Both the position numbers and the translations under genes were made by a program. A DNA stretch of 64,000 nt from Aureimonas ureilytica DSM 18598 = NBRC 106430 (GTDB lineage: Bacteria > Pseudomonadota > Alphaproteobacteria > Rhizobiales > Rhizobiaceae), in contig NZ_ARQE01000003.1 of assembly GCF_000382705.1 (NCBI RefSeq), positions 496,001-560,000 of the forward strand. Reading direction: 5' to 3'. Position 1 is the first letter of the stretch, and every line of letters begins with the position of its first letter. This document shows, piece after piece, positions 28,006-37,723 of this stretch. A model generated the notes under the pieces. That model saw only the letters and a program-made list of their open reading frames with translations, did not search any database and was not told where the DNA came from.

Positions 28006-28011
28006 GAAGCC

Positions 28012-31000
28012 TTGCATCTTCTGGCCGCCCAGCGCGGGACGATCGCTGATGGGGCGGAGGCGGTGGACCTCGGGCAGAGCCCAGGCGACATCCTGTTCCT
28101 GTCCGCCGCCGACACGGAACTTGCGGCGCTCGCCGGCGCGGCGCGGCGGCGCGGCTTCGGCGCGGCCGAGCTGCGCCTCGCCAATCTCCTGCGCCTGTCG
28201 CATCCGATGTCCGTCGACACCTGGCTGAACCGGATGGGCGCGCAGGCCAAGCTCGTCGTCGTGCGTCTTCTCGGCGGCGAGCGCTACTGGCCGCATGGCT
28301 GCGAGGCGCTGATATCCGGCGCGCAGCGCTACGGTTTTCGCCTGGCGATCCTGCCCGGCGACGACAAGCCCGACCCCGGCCTCGACCGCTTCTCGACGCT
28401 GGAGCCGGGAGATCGCGACGCGCTGTGGCGCCTCCTTTGCGAAGGCGGGGCGGCCAATACGGACGCGTTTCTGGACGGCTGTCGCGCGCTTCTGCGCGGC
28501 GAACGCGTGCGGACGGAGGCGCGGCCGATCCTCAAGGCCGGGCTGCTGGAGCGCGGGCGCGCTCCGATCGAGGGCGACACGCGCCCGCTCGTGCCCGTCG
28601 TCTTCTATCGCGCGCTGGTGCAGAGCGGGCAGACCGAGGCCGTCGAGGCGCTGTGCAACGCCTTGGAGGCGGAAGGGCTCTCGCCCCTGCCCCTCTTCGT
28701 ATCCAGCCTCAAGGACCCGGTCAGCATGGAGACGCTGCGCGCCGTCTTCGCGCGCCAGCCACCCGCCGTCGTCGTCAATCTGACGGGCTTTGCCGTCTCG
28801 ACGCCGGGCGGCGTGCACAAGGGCACGGTGCTGGACGAAAGCGGGGCCGTGGTGCTCCAGGCCGTGCTCGCCAGCGGCGGCCGCGAGGCCTGGGCGCAAT
28901 CGGCCCAAGGCCTGTCCGCACGCGACCTCGCCATGAGCGTCGCCCTGCCGGAGGTGGACGGGCGCGTTCTCTCGCGCGCCATCGCCTTCAAGAGCGCGGC
29001 CGAATGGGACGCGTTGACCGAGATCGACCTCGTGTCGCATCGGCCGGAGCCGGATCGCCTCTGCTTCGTCGCCGAGCTCGCGCGCCGCTGGGCCGCGCTG
29101 CGCACGGCCGCCCCCCCGGAGCGGCGCGTCGCCATCGTGCTCGCCAATTATCCCAACCGCGACGGGCGCATCGGCAATGGCGTCGGGCTCGACACGCCGG
29201 CGGGAACGGTGCGCGTGCTCGAAGCCTTGCGCGAGGCGGGCTATCCCGTGAGCGACATTCCGCCTGACGGTAACGCGCTGGTGGAGCATCTGCAAAAGGG
29301 GCCGACCAATTCGGGCGAGCGCGCGGGCCGGCTCATTCGCGAGACGCTGAGCCTCGCCCGCTACCGCGCCGCCTTCGCGCGCCTGCCCGCGTCCTTGCAA
29401 GACCAGATGACCGAGCGCTGGGGCGCGCCGGAAGACGATCCCTTCTTCGACCAGGCCCATGGCTTCTGCCTGCCGCTCGCCCGCTTCGGCGGTGTCCTGG
29501 TCGGCGTGCAGCCGGCGCGCGGCTATCAGATCGACCCGAAGGAGACCTATCACGCGCCTGATCTCGTGCCGCCGCATGGCTATCTCGCCTTCTACGCCTT
29601 CTTGCGGGAGAGCTTCGGCGCCCATGCCGTCATCCACATGGGCAAGCACGGCAATCTGGAATGGCTGCCGGGCAAGGCGCTGGCGCTGTCCGAAACCTGC
29701 TGGCCGGAAGCCGTGTTCGGCCCGCTGCCGCATCTCTACCCGTTCATCGTCAACGATCCCGGCGAGGGAACCCAGGCCAAGCGCCGCACGTCGGCCGTCA
29801 TCGTGGACCATCTCACCCCGCCGCTGACCCGCGCCGAAAGCCACGGCCCCGCGCGCGATCTGGAGCGGCTGGTGGACGAATATTACGAGGCGTCGAGCGG
29901 CGATCCGCGCCGCGCCGCGCTTCTGCGCAAGGACATTCTGGCGCTGCTCGACGCCAGCGGGCTCGGGGCGGATGCGGGGCTCAACCCCGGCGAGGCAGGC
30001 GACGAGGCGCTGCAGAAGCTCGACGCCTGGCTCTGCGATCTCAAGGAAATGCAGATCCGCGACGGGCTGCATGTCTTCGGGCTCGCGCCCGAAGGCCGGC
30101 TCCTCGCCGACCTCACCACCGCGCTCGCTCGCCTGCCGCGTGGGTCGGACGCCGCCGACGCCTCGCTGCACCGGGCGCTGGCGGGAGATCTCGCGCTCGG
30201 TTTCGACCCGCTGGACTGCGATTTTTCCACAAGCTGGACCGGCGCTCGTCCAGAGCTTCTCCACAGCCTGTCCACCGACCCCTGGCGCACGACCGGCGAC
30301 ACGGTGGAGCGGATCGAGCTTCTGGCCGCGCGCCTCGTCTCTCGCGAGGCGGAGGCTTTGCCCGAGTGGCAACGCACGCTCCCCGTGCTCGCCGAGGTGG
30401 AGGCACGGTTGAAGCCTGCGGTGTCCGCCTGCGGCGCGGCGGAGATGGCGGGGCTCCTGCGCGGGCTGGACGGTTGTTTCGTGCCACCCGGCCCCTCCGG
30501 CGCGCCGACGCGCGGGCGGCCGGACACGCTGCCGACCGGGCGCAACTTCTTCTCGGTCGACACGCGCGCCGTGCCGACGGAAGCGGCTTGGCGGCTCGGG
30601 CGGCTTTCGGCCGAGCGCTTGGTGGAGCGCCATTTTCAGGACCAGGGTGAGTGGCTGAGTTCGGTCGGCCTCACCGCCTGGGGCACGGCGAACATGCGCA
30701 CGGGCGGCGACGACATCGCGCAAGCGCTCGCCCTGATGGGCGCCAAGCCCACATGGGACCGCACGTCCGGCCGCGTCACCGGTTTCGAGATCGTGCCGCT
30801 CGCCATCCTCGGCCGACCGCGCGTGGACGTGACCTTGCGCGTTTCGGGCTTCTTCCGCGACGCCTTCCCCGAGCAGATCGCGCTTCTCGACCGCGCCGCG
30901 CGGACTGTGGGCGCGCTGGACGAGGAGCCGGGCGAGAACCCGATCGCCGCGCGGATGAAGCGCGAGGAAGCGCAAGCCCGCGCACGCGGTCTTGCCCCCG

Positions 31001-31752
31001 ACGAGGCCAGGCGCGAGGCCGGGCACCGCGTCTTCGGCTCCAAGCCCGGCGCCTATGGCGCGGGGCTTCAGGCCTTGATCGACGAAGGCGGCTGGCAAAC
31101 GCGCGCCGATCTCGCCACCTCCTATCTCCACTGGGGCGGCTATGCCTATGGGGCGGAGGGCGAAGGCGTCTCTGCGCGCGAGAGCTTCGAGCGGCGCCTC
31201 GGCGGCGTCGAGGCCGTCGTCCAGAATCAGGACAATCGCGAGCATGACCTGCTCGATTCCGACGATTACTACCAGTTCGAAGGCGGCATGAGCGCGGCGG
31301 TGGAAACCCTGTCCGGCACCGCGCCCGTCGCCTATCACAACGACCATTCGCGCCCCGAGCGCCCGGTGATCCGCACGCTGGACGAGGAGATCGCCCGCGT
31401 CGTGCGCGCCCGCGTGGTGAACCCGAAATGGATCGCCGGCGTCATGCGCCATGGCTACAAGGGCGCCTTCGAGATCGTCGCGACGGTCGATTATCTCTTC
31501 GCCTTCGCCGCCACGACCCATGCCGTCGCCAACAGGCATTTCGACCTCGTCCACGCCGCCTTCGTGGAGGACGAGCGCGTTTCGGCCTTCATGCGGGACA
31601 ACAACCCGGCGGGCTTTGCCGAGATGCGCGCGCGCCTTGCCGAAGCCATCCGGCGCGGCCTCTGGCATCCGCGCTCCAACTCGGCGAGACTTGCTCTCGA
31701 ACCTCTGGCCCTCGAACCTCTGGCCCTCGAAACGGAGACCATCCATCCATGA
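28012..31752 (+). CDS. cobN: Cobaltochelatase large subunit CobN
   Basis: A 1246-residue subunit of the ATP-dependent CobNST chelatase that inserts cobalt into hydrogenobyrinate a,c-diamide, a late step. Family motifs are VLANYPNRDGR, HMGKHGNLEWLPGK, and GEGTQAKRRTSAVIVDHLTP. The start is TTG at 28012, with AGGAAG just upstream; the N-terminus HLLAAQRGTIADG matches CobN proteins. CobS and CobT, the AAA+ partners, are not in the window. The C-terminus holds a short in-frame repeat (EPLAL twice). Confidence 0.95.
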   Translation: MHLLAAQRGTIADGAEAVDLGQSPGDILFLSAADTELAALAGAARRRGFGAAELRLANLLRLSHPMSVDTWLNRMGAQAKLVVVRLLGGERYWPHGCEALISGAQRYGFRLAILPGDDKPDPGLDRFSTLEPGDRDALWRLLCEGGAANTDAFLDGCRALLRGERVRTEARPILKAGLLERGRAPIEGDTRPLVPVVFYRALVQSGQTEAVEALCNALEAEGLSPLPLFVSSLKDPVSMETLRAVFARQPPAVVVNLTGFAVSTPGGVHKGTVLDESGAVVLQAVLASGGREAWAQSAQGLSARDLAMSVALPEVDGRVLSRAIAFKSAAEWDALTEIDLVSHRPEPDRLCFVAELARRWAALRTAAPPERRVAIVLANYPNRDGRIGNGVGLDTPAGTVRVLEALREAGYPVSDIPPDGNALVEHLQKGPTNSGERAGRLIRETLSLARYRAAFARLPASLQDQMTERWGAPEDDPFFDQAHGFCLPLARFGGVLVGVQPARGYQIDPKETYHAPDLVPPHGYLAFYAFLRESFGAHAVIHMGKHGNLEWLPGKALALSETCWPEAVFGPLPHLYPFIVNDPGEGTQAKRRTSAVIVDHLTPPLTRAESHGPARDLERLVDEYYEASSGDPRRAALLRKDILALLDASGLGADAGLNPGEAGDEALQKLDAWLCDLKEMQIRDGLHVFGLAPEGRLLADLTTALARLPRGSDAADASLHRALAGDLALGFDPLDCDFSTSWTGARPELLHSLSTDPWRTTGDTVERIELLAARLVSREAEALPEWQRTLPVLAEVEARLKPAVSACGAAEMAGLLRGLDGCFVPPGPSGAPTRGRPDTLPTGRNFFSVDTRAVPTEAAWRLGRLSAERLVERHFQDQGEWLSSVGLTAWGTANMRTGGDDIAQALALMGAKPTWDRTSGRVTGFEIVPLAILGRPRVDVTLRVSGFFRDAFPEQIALLDRAARTVGALDEEPGENPIAARMKREEAQARARGLAPDEARREAGHRVFGSKPGAYGAGLQALIDEGGWQTRADLATSYLHWGGYAYGAEGEGVSARESFERRLGGVEAVVQNQDNREHDLLDSDDYYQFEGGMSAAVETLSGTAPVAYHNDHSRPERPVIRTLDEEIARVVRARVVNPKWIAGVMRHGYKGAFEIVATVDYLFAFAATTHAVANRHFDLVHAAFVEDERVSAFMRDNNPAGFAEMRARLAEAIRRGLWHPRSNSARLALEPLALEPLALETETIHP
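31693..31731 (+). repeat. 15-base tandem repeat at the cobN 3' end
   Basis: A unit CCTCTGGCCCTCGAA is present twice in direct succession, with a partial copy before it. It encodes EPLAL-EPLAL near the CobN C-terminus and keeps the frame, so copy-number change would lengthen or shorten the protein without breaking it. Confidence 0.8.
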
Positions 31753-32390
31753 GCGAGAAGTCGCCCCTCGTGGCCGCCATGAGCGAAGAAGAACTCGACG
31801 CGCGCCACGCCGAGAAGATGCGCAAGAAGAAGGCCGCACGCGACAAGATCCTAGCGACCAAGACGCAGGAAAAGGGCCTCGTCATCGTCCACACCGGCAA
31901 GGGCAAGGGCAAGTCGACGGCCGCCTTCGGCCTTGTCTTCCGCGCGCTCGGCAACGGCATGAAGGTCGGCATCGTCCAGTTCGTGAAGGGCAAGTGGGAA
32001 ACCGGCGAGCGGCAGGCGCTGGAGCGCTTTCCCGGCGAGGTGACGATCACCGCCATGGGCGACGGCTTCACCTGGGAAACGCAGGACCGCCAGCGCGACA
32101 TCGCCGCCGCGCGTCAGGCCTGGGAGCGCGCCAAGGCGATGATCTCGGATGAGGAGCACGACATGGTGATCCTCGACGAGCTGAACATCGTGCTGCGCTA
32201 CGACTATCTCGCCGTGGAGGAGGTCGTGGACTTCCTGCGCGAGCACAAGCCCGAGATGAAGCATGTCGTCATCACCGGGCGCAACGCCAAGGAAGAGCTG
32301 ATCGACTTCGCCGATCTCGTGACAGAGATGGAGATGATCAAGCACCCGTTCCGCTCCGGCATCAAGGCGCAGCGCGGCATCGAGTTCTGA
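31749..32390 (+). CDS. cobO: Cob(I)yrinic acid a,c-diamide adenosyltransferase CobO
   Basis: A BtuR/CobA-type enzyme of 213 residues that attaches the 5'-deoxyadenosyl upper ligand. The P-loop is HTGKGKGKST at about residue 48; VQFVKGKWETGE and ILDELNIVLRY are typical. The N-terminus is a charged lysine-rich helix. The ATG overlaps the cobN stop. It is the last gene of the riboswitch operon. Confidence 0.95.
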   Translation: MSEKSPLVAAMSEEELDARHAEKMRKKKAARDKILATKTQEKGLVIVHTGKGKGKSTAAFGLVFRALGNGMKVGIVQFVKGKWETGERQALERFPGEVTITAMGDGFTWETQDRQRDIAAARQAWERAKAMISDEEHDMVILDELNIVLRYDYLAVEEVVDFLREHKPEMKHVVITGRNAKEELIDFADLVTEMEMIKHPFRSGIKAQRGIEF

Positions 32391-32401
32391 GAGCCTGCCC
32401 G

Positions 32402-32435
32402 GAAAGCCTCCGGCGCAGGATCGGAGAGGCTTTTC
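32402..32435 (+). terminator. Hairpin terminator after cobO
   Basis: The arms GAAAGCCTCCG and CGGAGAGGCTTTTC pair around a nine-base loop with one bulged base, and the 3' arm ends in a T run. It lies between the convergent cobO and NDH-2 genes and could serve both. Confidence 0.65.
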
Positions 32436-32479
32436 GCCCTGGCTCCCAGCGTCCGATCCTGCGGGCGGCGACGCCGCCC

Positions 32480-33775
32480 TCAATCCCCGTGCAGCTTCAG
32501 CGCCGGCCCCTTGGTCGGCGAGATCATGTCGGCGGCGATCGAGACCGTGCCGCGCAAGCGACCGAGAACGCGCCATTGGTGCTGGCGCTGGAGCGCGTTG
32601 TAGGCGGCGGTGGCAAAATGGCCGCGGATCAGGAAATCGTCCTTGCGCCCGAAGCCGATCATGCCGACCGCGCCGGCCCGCCCGAGCGAGATGAGCCGGC
32701 CCTTGTCGCTGTAGCGGAAGGGCTGGACCGGCTCGCCGCGCGCCAGAAGCGGCAGGGTTTCGGTGAGATAGTCCGCCTGCTGGCTGGCGGCCTGGGCGGT
32801 CGGTGGCAGCGGCTTGTCGGCGCCGGGCGGCGTCAGGCTCGCCGAGTCGCCCATGACATAGATGGCCTCGTCCACGCTCGAGCGCAGCGTCTGGTCCACC
32901 ACGATGCGCCCGCGCTTGTCGGTCTCGAAGCGACCGAGATCCTTCAACACGGGATTGCCGACGAGACCGGCGGCCCAGACCGCGAGGTCGCAGGACCAGC
33001 GCTCGCCGGATTTGGAATAGACCGAGTCCGCGTCGATCCGCGAGACGTTGACGTCGGTGACGGTCTTGATGTCGAGCTGGCGCAGGCGCTCGATGAGTTG
33101 CTGGCGCAGCTCGGGCTCGGCGCCGGGCATGATCTCGGGCGCCGCTTCCAGGATCGTGATGCCGAGCAGCTTGCGCCGCCGCTCGGCCTTGTTCTGCTCG
33201 AAGAAGCCGCGCTCGGAGCGGCGCAGATGCGCGGCGAGTTCCGTGCCCGTCGCGCCGGAGCCGACGATCACCACCTCGGCCGGCTCGCCCGTTTCGCGCG
33301 CCTCGATCATGGCGGCGATGAACCGGTCGCGGAACCGGTCGGCATCGGCCTTGGTGTCGAGCCGCACGGCGAACTCCTTGACGCCCGTCGTGCCGAAATC
33401 CGGCACGACGCCGCCGAGCGCCACCACGCAGAGATCGTAGGGCACGCGCCGCTCGCGCGCCGCGACCGTGCCGTCCTCGCCGAGAATGGCGGCGAGCACG
33501 ACCTCGCGCCGCTCGTGGTCGATGGCCGAGACAGTGCCCTGCTCGAAGCGGAAGCCGCGCAGCTGGCCGAGCATGTAGAAGGACATTTCGGCGAGCGAGG
33601 AGTTCACCGTGCCGGCGGCGAATTCGTGCAGCCGCGGCTTCCACAGATGGGAGAGTTCGCGGTCCACCAGAGCCACGTCGAGCGCGGCATGGCCGGCGAG
33701 CTGCGAGGCGAGTTCCAGCCCGCCCGAGCCGCCGCCCAGAATCACGATCCGCTTGCGCCCCGCTTCGTCCGCCAT
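32480..33775 (-). CDS. ndh: Type II NADH:quinone oxidoreductase (NDH-2)
   Basis: A 431-residue peripheral membrane flavoprotein that passes electrons from NADH to quinone without pumping protons. The FAD motif is VILGGGSGGLE at residues 11-21; the NADH motif is VIVGSGATGTELAAHL in mid chain. VMGDSASL and PPTAQAASQQA are the second FAD and quinone-side motifs. No C-terminal membrane helix is evident; an amphipathic C-terminus is usual for the family. Confidence 0.9.
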   Translation of the reverse strand: MADEAGRKRIVILGGGSGGLELASQLAGHAALDVALVDRELSHLWKPRLHEFAAGTVNSSLAEMSFYMLGQLRGFRFEQGTVSAIDHERREVVLAAILGEDGTVAARERRVPYDLCVVALGGVVPDFGTTGVKEFAVRLDTKADADRFRDRFIAAMIEARETGEPAEVVIVGSGATGTELAAHLRRSERGFFEQNKAERRRKLLGITILEAAPEIMPGAEPELRQQLIERLRQLDIKTVTDVNVSRIDADSVYSKSGERWSCDLAVWAAGLVGNPVLKDLGRFETDKRGRIVVDQTLRSSVDEAIYVMGDSASLTPPGADKPLPPTAQAASQQADYLTETLPLLARGEPVQPFRYSDKGRLISLGRAGAVGMIGFGRKDDFLIRGHFATAAYNALQRQHQWRVLGRLRGTVSIAADMISPTKGPALKLHGD

Positions 33776-33809
33776 GTCCGTCCTTTCGTTCCCCGCAGGC
33801 GAAACAGCG

Positions 33810-33953
33810 TCAGAGGCCGCCCGTTCCCAGAAGCCCGGTCAGGCCCACGATGATGAGATAGAAGGCGACGATGTAGTTCAGGAGCCGAGGCATCAGGAGA
33901 ATGAGGACGCCCGCGATCAGGGCGACGATGGGCTGGATGGTGATGATTTCCAT
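33810..33953 (-). CDS. DUF3096 small membrane protein
   Basis: A 47-residue protein made of two hydrophobic stretches (IQPIVALIAGVLILL and IVAFYLIIVGLTGLLG), which is the DUF3096 pattern. The ATG at 33953 has AAGGAAGG upstream on its strand. Function is unknown; such peptides are common in alphaproteobacteria and often stress-related. Confidence 0.8.
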   Translation of the reverse strand: MEIITIQPIVALIAGVLILLMPRLLNYIVAFYLIIVGLTGLLGTGGL

Positions 33954-33987
33954 GGGTCGAAACCTTCCTTTGCGCGCTTGGCCTGTA

Positions 33988-34040
33988 GAGCCTGTTCGAC
34001 AACCCGGCCGGGTCGGCCCGGCGAGTTGTCGAACAGCCTC
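33988..34040. repeat. Long inverted repeat between bdhA and the DUF3096 gene
   Basis: The 16-base arms GAGCCTGTTCGACAAC and GTTGTCGAACAGCCTC pair with one mismatch around a 21-base GC-rich loop that can itself fold (CCGG/CCGG). The outer arm reaches the bdhA stop codon. There is no T run, so it may be an mRNA-stabilising hairpin, an attenuating terminator or a dispersed palindromic element. Confidence 0.75.
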
Positions 34041-34819
34041 TAGGCCATGTACCAGCCGTGGCTGACGGTGATGGACTGGCCGGTCAGGGCCTTGGAGCCG
34101 AAGCCGGCGAGGAAGGTCGCGACCTCCGCGACGTCCTCGACCGTGGTGAACTCGCCGTCCACCGTGCGGCCGAGCATGATGCGGCTCACCACCTCCTCCT
34201 CGGGAATGCCGAGCGAGCGGGCCTGTTCGGGGATCTGCTTCTCGACCAGCGGCGTGCGCACGAAGCCGGGGCAGATGACATTGGCGCGCACGCCATGCGG
34301 CCCGCCTTCCTTGGCTGCGACGCGGGCGAGGCCCAGAATGCCGTGCTTGGCGGCGACATAGGCGCTTTTGAGCGCCGAGGGCTCGTGCGAATGCACCGAG
34401 CCCATATAGATCATCGAGCCGGATTTCTGCCGGTACATATGCGGCAGGCTCGCCTTGGTGACGAGAAACGAGCCGCCGAGATGGATGTCGACGACGCGCT
34501 TGAACTCCTCGTAGGGGAAGTCCTCGATCGGGTGGACGATCTGGATGCCGGCATTGGCGATCGCCGTGTCGAGCCGGCCCCAATGCTGCACGACCCGCTC
34601 GATGCCCGCGCCGACCGCCGCCTCGTCGGTGACGTCCATGGTGAGGGCGATGGCGCTGCCGCCCTCGGCCTCGATGGCGGCCGCCGCCTCTTCGGCCGCC
34701 TCGCCCTTCAGGTCGGCGATGGCGACGCGCGCGCCCTCGCGCGCGAAGCGCCGGGCGATCTCGCGCCCGATGCCCGAGCCCGCTCCCGTGATGACCGCGA
34801 CCTGCCCTTCCAGACGCAT
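34040..34819 (-). CDS. bdhA: D-3-hydroxybutyrate dehydrogenase
   Basis: An SDR enzyme (259 residues) that interconverts 3-hydroxybutyrate and acetoacetate in PHB or ketone-body metabolism. The NAD motif is [14 protein letters not shown]. The stretch [20 protein letters not shown] carries the catalytic Ser and the Tyr-x3-Lys. [16 protein letters not shown] is diagnostic for the family. The ATG at 34819 is chosen because GGAGG lies seven bases upstream and GRF-like VAVITG begins at once. Confidence 0.9.
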   Translation of the reverse strand: MRLEGQVAVITGAGSGIGREIARRFAREGARVAIADLKGEAAEEAAAAIEAEGGSAIALTMDVTDEAAVGAGIERVVQHWGRLDTAIANAGIQIVHPIEDFPYEEFKRVVDIHLGGSFLVTKASLPHMYRQKSGSMIYMGSVHSHEPSALKSAYVAAKHGILGLARVAAKEGGPHGVRANVICPGFVRTPLVEKQIPEQARSLGIPEEEVVSRIMLGRTVDGEFTTVEDVAEVATFLAGFGSKALTGQSITVSHGWYMA

Positions 34820-35092
34820 GGCGCCCTCCGCTCCCGAATCGACAAAGCGCCAAGGAGAATAGTCCGAGGCGGCGCTTGGGGAAGCCGGTTTCGGTGCCTC
34901 TTGCGCCCCCGTCTTCGCAGATGCGTCTTTTTTCTTCGCATTGGCACCACGGCGTATTATGAGCCTCCTCGGACATTTCCCCCGGCGGCCGATCGGAACG
35001 CATCGGTCCGGCCGGGCAGACCGCAGGGCGCGGCGGATGCGAAAGGGCATCGGCGACGCGTCGGCGACGGGCGCGCGAAAGGACTTCATCCG

Positions 35093-35995
35093 ATGCAGGC
35101 TTCACGGATCGACGGCAAGGCGGCGGCGGAGGCGGTTCTGCGGCAGGCGAAGGCCGCAGGCGACAAGCTGCGCGAGACGAGCGGCGTGCAGCCGGGTCTG
35201 GCGGTGGTGATCGTCGGCGAGGACCCTGCGAGCCAGGTCTATGTCGCCAACAAGGGGCGCACCGCCGAGGCCTGCGGCTTCCATTCCGTCACCCATCGCC
35301 TGCCGGCCGACGTGCCGCAGGACGAGCTTCTGGCGCTGATCGACCGGCTGAACGCCGATCCCGCCATTCACGGCATTCTCCAGCAGCTTCCCCTGCCCAA
35401 GGGGCTCGACGCGGACGCCGTGATCGCTCGCATCCATCCCGACAAGGACGTGGACGGGCTGACGCTGGTGAATGCCGGGCGGCTGGCGAGCGGCCTCGTG
35501 AACGACGCCTTCGTGCCCTGCACGCCGGCCGGCTGCATGGTGCTCCTGCGTCAGGTTCTGGGCGAGGACCTGTCGGGCAAGCGCGCCGTCGTGATCGGGC
35601 GCTCCAATCTCGTCGGCAAGCCCATGGCGCAGCTTCTGCTTCTGGCCAATGCCACGGTGACGGTGGCCCATTCGCGCACGAAGGATCTGCCGGCCCTTTG
35701 CCGCGAGGCCGACATTCTGGTGGCCGCGATCGGCCGCCCCCGCTTCCTGAAGGGCGACAGCGTGAAGCCCGGCGCGGTGGTGATCGATGTCGGCATCAAC
35801 CGCATCGACGCGCCCGAAAAGGGCGAAGGCAAGACGCGGCTCGTCGGCGACGTGGATTTCGACGAAGCGGCCGCGCGCGCCTCGGCCCTGACGCCGGTTC
35901 CGGGCGGCGTCGGCCCGATGACCATCGCCATGCTGATGGCCAACACGGTCGCCAGCGCCTATCGCGCCGCCGGCGAGGAGCGCCCGCGCTTCTAG
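35093..35995 (+). CDS. folD: FolD methylene-THF dehydrogenase/cyclohydrolase
   Basis: A bifunctional folate one-carbon enzyme of 300 residues. The catalytic lysine is in [38 protein letters not shown] and the C-terminal [10 protein letters not shown] are all present. AAAGGA lies upstream of the ATG at 35093. It is divergent from bdhA, separated by 273 bases. Confidence 0.96.
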   Translation: MQASRIDGKAAAEAVLRQAKAAGDKLRETSGVQPGLAVVIVGEDPASQVYVANKGRTAEACGFHSVTHRLPADVPQDELLALIDRLNADPAIHGILQQLPLPKGLDADAVIARIHPDKDVDGLTLVNAGRLASGLVNDAFVPCTPAGCMVLLRQVLGEDLSGKRAVVIGRSNLVGKPMAQLLLLANATVTVAHSRTKDLPALCREADILVAAIGRPRFLKGDSVKPGAVVIDVGINRIDAPEKGEGKTRLVGDVDFDEAAARASALTPVPGGVGPMTIAMLMANTVASAYRAAGEERPRF

Positions 35996-36007
35996 AACGG
36001 AGCCGGC

Positions 36008-36919
36008 TTACTCCATCGCCGCCTGCACCAGCTCGCGCCGCGCCACCTCCCGGATCGCGCGGGTGAGCGGTTCGAGCCGGTCGGCGGCGAGGCGGCTGAC
36101 CTGCCAGAAGAGCGGCGTGTCGAGATAGGCGCCGGGCACGAGCTCCACGAGCCGGCCGGACGAAAGGGGCTCGCGCACCAGCGCCACCGGATTGAGGCAC
36201 CAGCTGAGACCGAGACAGGCGGCTTCCACGAAGCCCTGCGTCGAGGGAAGCCAGTGCGTCGGATGGGCGATCTCCTCGCCGAAGACGGCGCGCAGCCAAT
36301 TGGCCTGAAGCCGGTCCTTGCGGTTGAAGGTGAGCGCGGGCGCGCGGCCGATCGCCTCCGGCGTCACGCCATCGGAGAAATAGCGCGCGACGAAGCCGGG
36401 GCTCGCGGTCGCCGCATAGCGGAGCGCCCCGAGCGGCAGGGAGCGGCAGCCTTGGACGGGCTCGCCCGACGACGTCACCGCCGCCAGAACCTTGCCGCGC
36501 CGCAGCCAGTCGGCCGTGTGGTCCTGATCGTCCACGGCGATGTCGAGAAGCGGATCGTTCCCGCCCGCGAACTCTGCCAGCGCCGGGAGAAACCACGTGC
36601 CGAGACTGTCGGCATTGGTGGCGATCGGCAGCGTGACGCGCGTCCTGCCTTCCGCCTCGTCGGCAAGATCGGGCAGGCGCGCGAACAGCTCGGTTTCCAG
36701 AAGCCCGACCTGATCCATGTGCCGGCAGAGCCAGGCACCCTTTTCCGTCGCGCGGCAGGGCTGGCCGCGCTCCACCAGAACCGTGCCGACGCGCTCTTCG
36801 AGCTGCCGCACGCGCTGCGACACGGCCGAGGGCGTGACGTTCAGGGCACGCGCCGCCCGTTCGAAACTGCCGGTTCGCACCACGCTCGCGAGCGCGCGAA
36901 GCGCGGGATAGTCGAGCAT
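36008..36919 (-). CDS. argP: LysR-type regulator ArgP (LysG-like)
   Basis: A 303-residue transcription factor with an N-terminal winged helix-turn-helix (SFERAARALNVTPSAVSQRV) and an effector domain. It is read divergently from the LysE-family exporter 103 bases away, the standard argP-argO or lysG-lysE arrangement. It should activate the exporter when arginine or lysine accumulates. The A+T-rich spacer (36920-37022) holds the operator. Confidence 0.9.
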   Translation of the reverse strand: MLDYPALRALASVVRTGSFERAARALNVTPSAVSQRVRQLEERVGTVLVERGQPCRATEKGAWLCRHMDQVGLLETELFARLPDLADEAEGRTRVTLPIATNADSLGTWFLPALAEFAGGNDPLLDIAVDDQDHTADWLRRGKVLAAVTSSGEPVQGCRSLPLGALRYAATASPGFVARYFSDGVTPEAIGRAPALTFNRKDRLQANWLRAVFGEEIAHPTHWLPSTQGFVEAACLGLSWCLNPVALVREPLSSGRLVELVPGAYLDTPLFWQVSRLAADRLEPLTRAIREVARRELVQAAME

Positions 36920-37022
36920 TGTAAGTTTAGCTCCGCTTCATTGGCGTTAGAGAGTTTAACACGCCTAATGATCCGGCGCATGATAGCTCCGTCTCCATTC
37001 GCAGGACGAACGGGAGACGGAC

Positions 37023-37631
37023 ATGGACATGACGGCCTATGGCACGGGGCTGACCACGGCGCTGACGCTGATCCTGGCGATCGGCGCGCAGAACGCCTTC
37101 GTCCTGCGCCAGGGGATCGCGCGCGCGCATGTTCTTCCCGTGTGCCTCACCTGCGCCCTGTCGGACGCGATCCTCATCACGCTCGGCGTCACGAGCTTTG
37201 CGCGCGTCGCCGCGCTTCTGCCGATGCTCGACCCGGTTCTGCGCTTGTTCGGCGCGGGGTTCCTCGCGTGGTACGGGGCCAAGAGCTTCCTTCGCGCGCT
37301 GAAGGCCGACGATGCGCTGCAACTCGCCGCGACGGGCGCGGGCACGCTTTCGCAGGCGCTCGTCACCTGCCTTCTCCTGACCTGGGCGAACCCGCATGTC
37401 TATCTCGACACGGTGGTGCTGATCGGCAGCCTGTCGACGCGCTTTCCCGGCAGCGAAGCGGCTTTCGGCGCGGGCGCCGTCACCGCCTCCTTCGGCTTCT
37501 TCTTCGCGCTCGGCTACGGCGCGCGGCTGCTGCGCCCGATCTTCGAGCGCCCCGGCGCCTGGCGCGCGCTGGAAGCGGCGATCGGCGTGACCATGTGGGC
37601 GATCGCCGCGAGCCTGCTTCTCGGCGGCTGA
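37023..37631 (+). CDS. argO: LysE/ArgO-family amino acid exporter
   Basis: A 202-residue inner-membrane exporter with six helices. The family motif is AIGAQNAFVLRQG near residue 20; TWANPHVYLDTVVLIGS carries the asparagine/aspartate pair of the second half. It exports L-arginine and/or L-lysine. It is controlled by the divergent argP and ends in a strong hairpin. Confidence 0.92.
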   Translation: MDMTAYGTGLTTALTLILAIGAQNAFVLRQGIARAHVLPVCLTCALSDAILITLGVTSFARVAALLPMLDPVLRLFGAGFLAWYGAKSFLRALKADDALQLAATGAGTLSQALVTCLLLTWANPHVYLDTVVLIGSLSTRFPGSEAAFGAGAVTASFGFFFALGYGARLLRPIFERPGAWRALEAAIGVTMWAIAASLLLGG

Positions 37632-37645
37632 CGCGAGCCCAAAAG

Positions 37646-37678
37646 GAAAGCCCCGCATGGCGGACATGCGGGGCTTTC
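37646..37678. terminator. Perfect 14-bp bidirectional terminator hairpin
   Basis: GAAAGCCCCGCATG and its exact complement are separated by five bases. The A-run before and TTTC after make it usable from both sides. It lies between the convergent argO and grpE. Confidence 0.85.
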
Positions 37679-37723
37679 GATCGAGACGGAATGTCCGACG
37701 CCTCAGGGTCTGTTTCCAGACGA

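Noticed and set aside
27985-31839. A 1284-codon open frame on the minus strand
   Set aside because: It is the mirror of cobN; GC-rich codon use leaves the antisense strand open. It has no ribosome site or recognisable domain.
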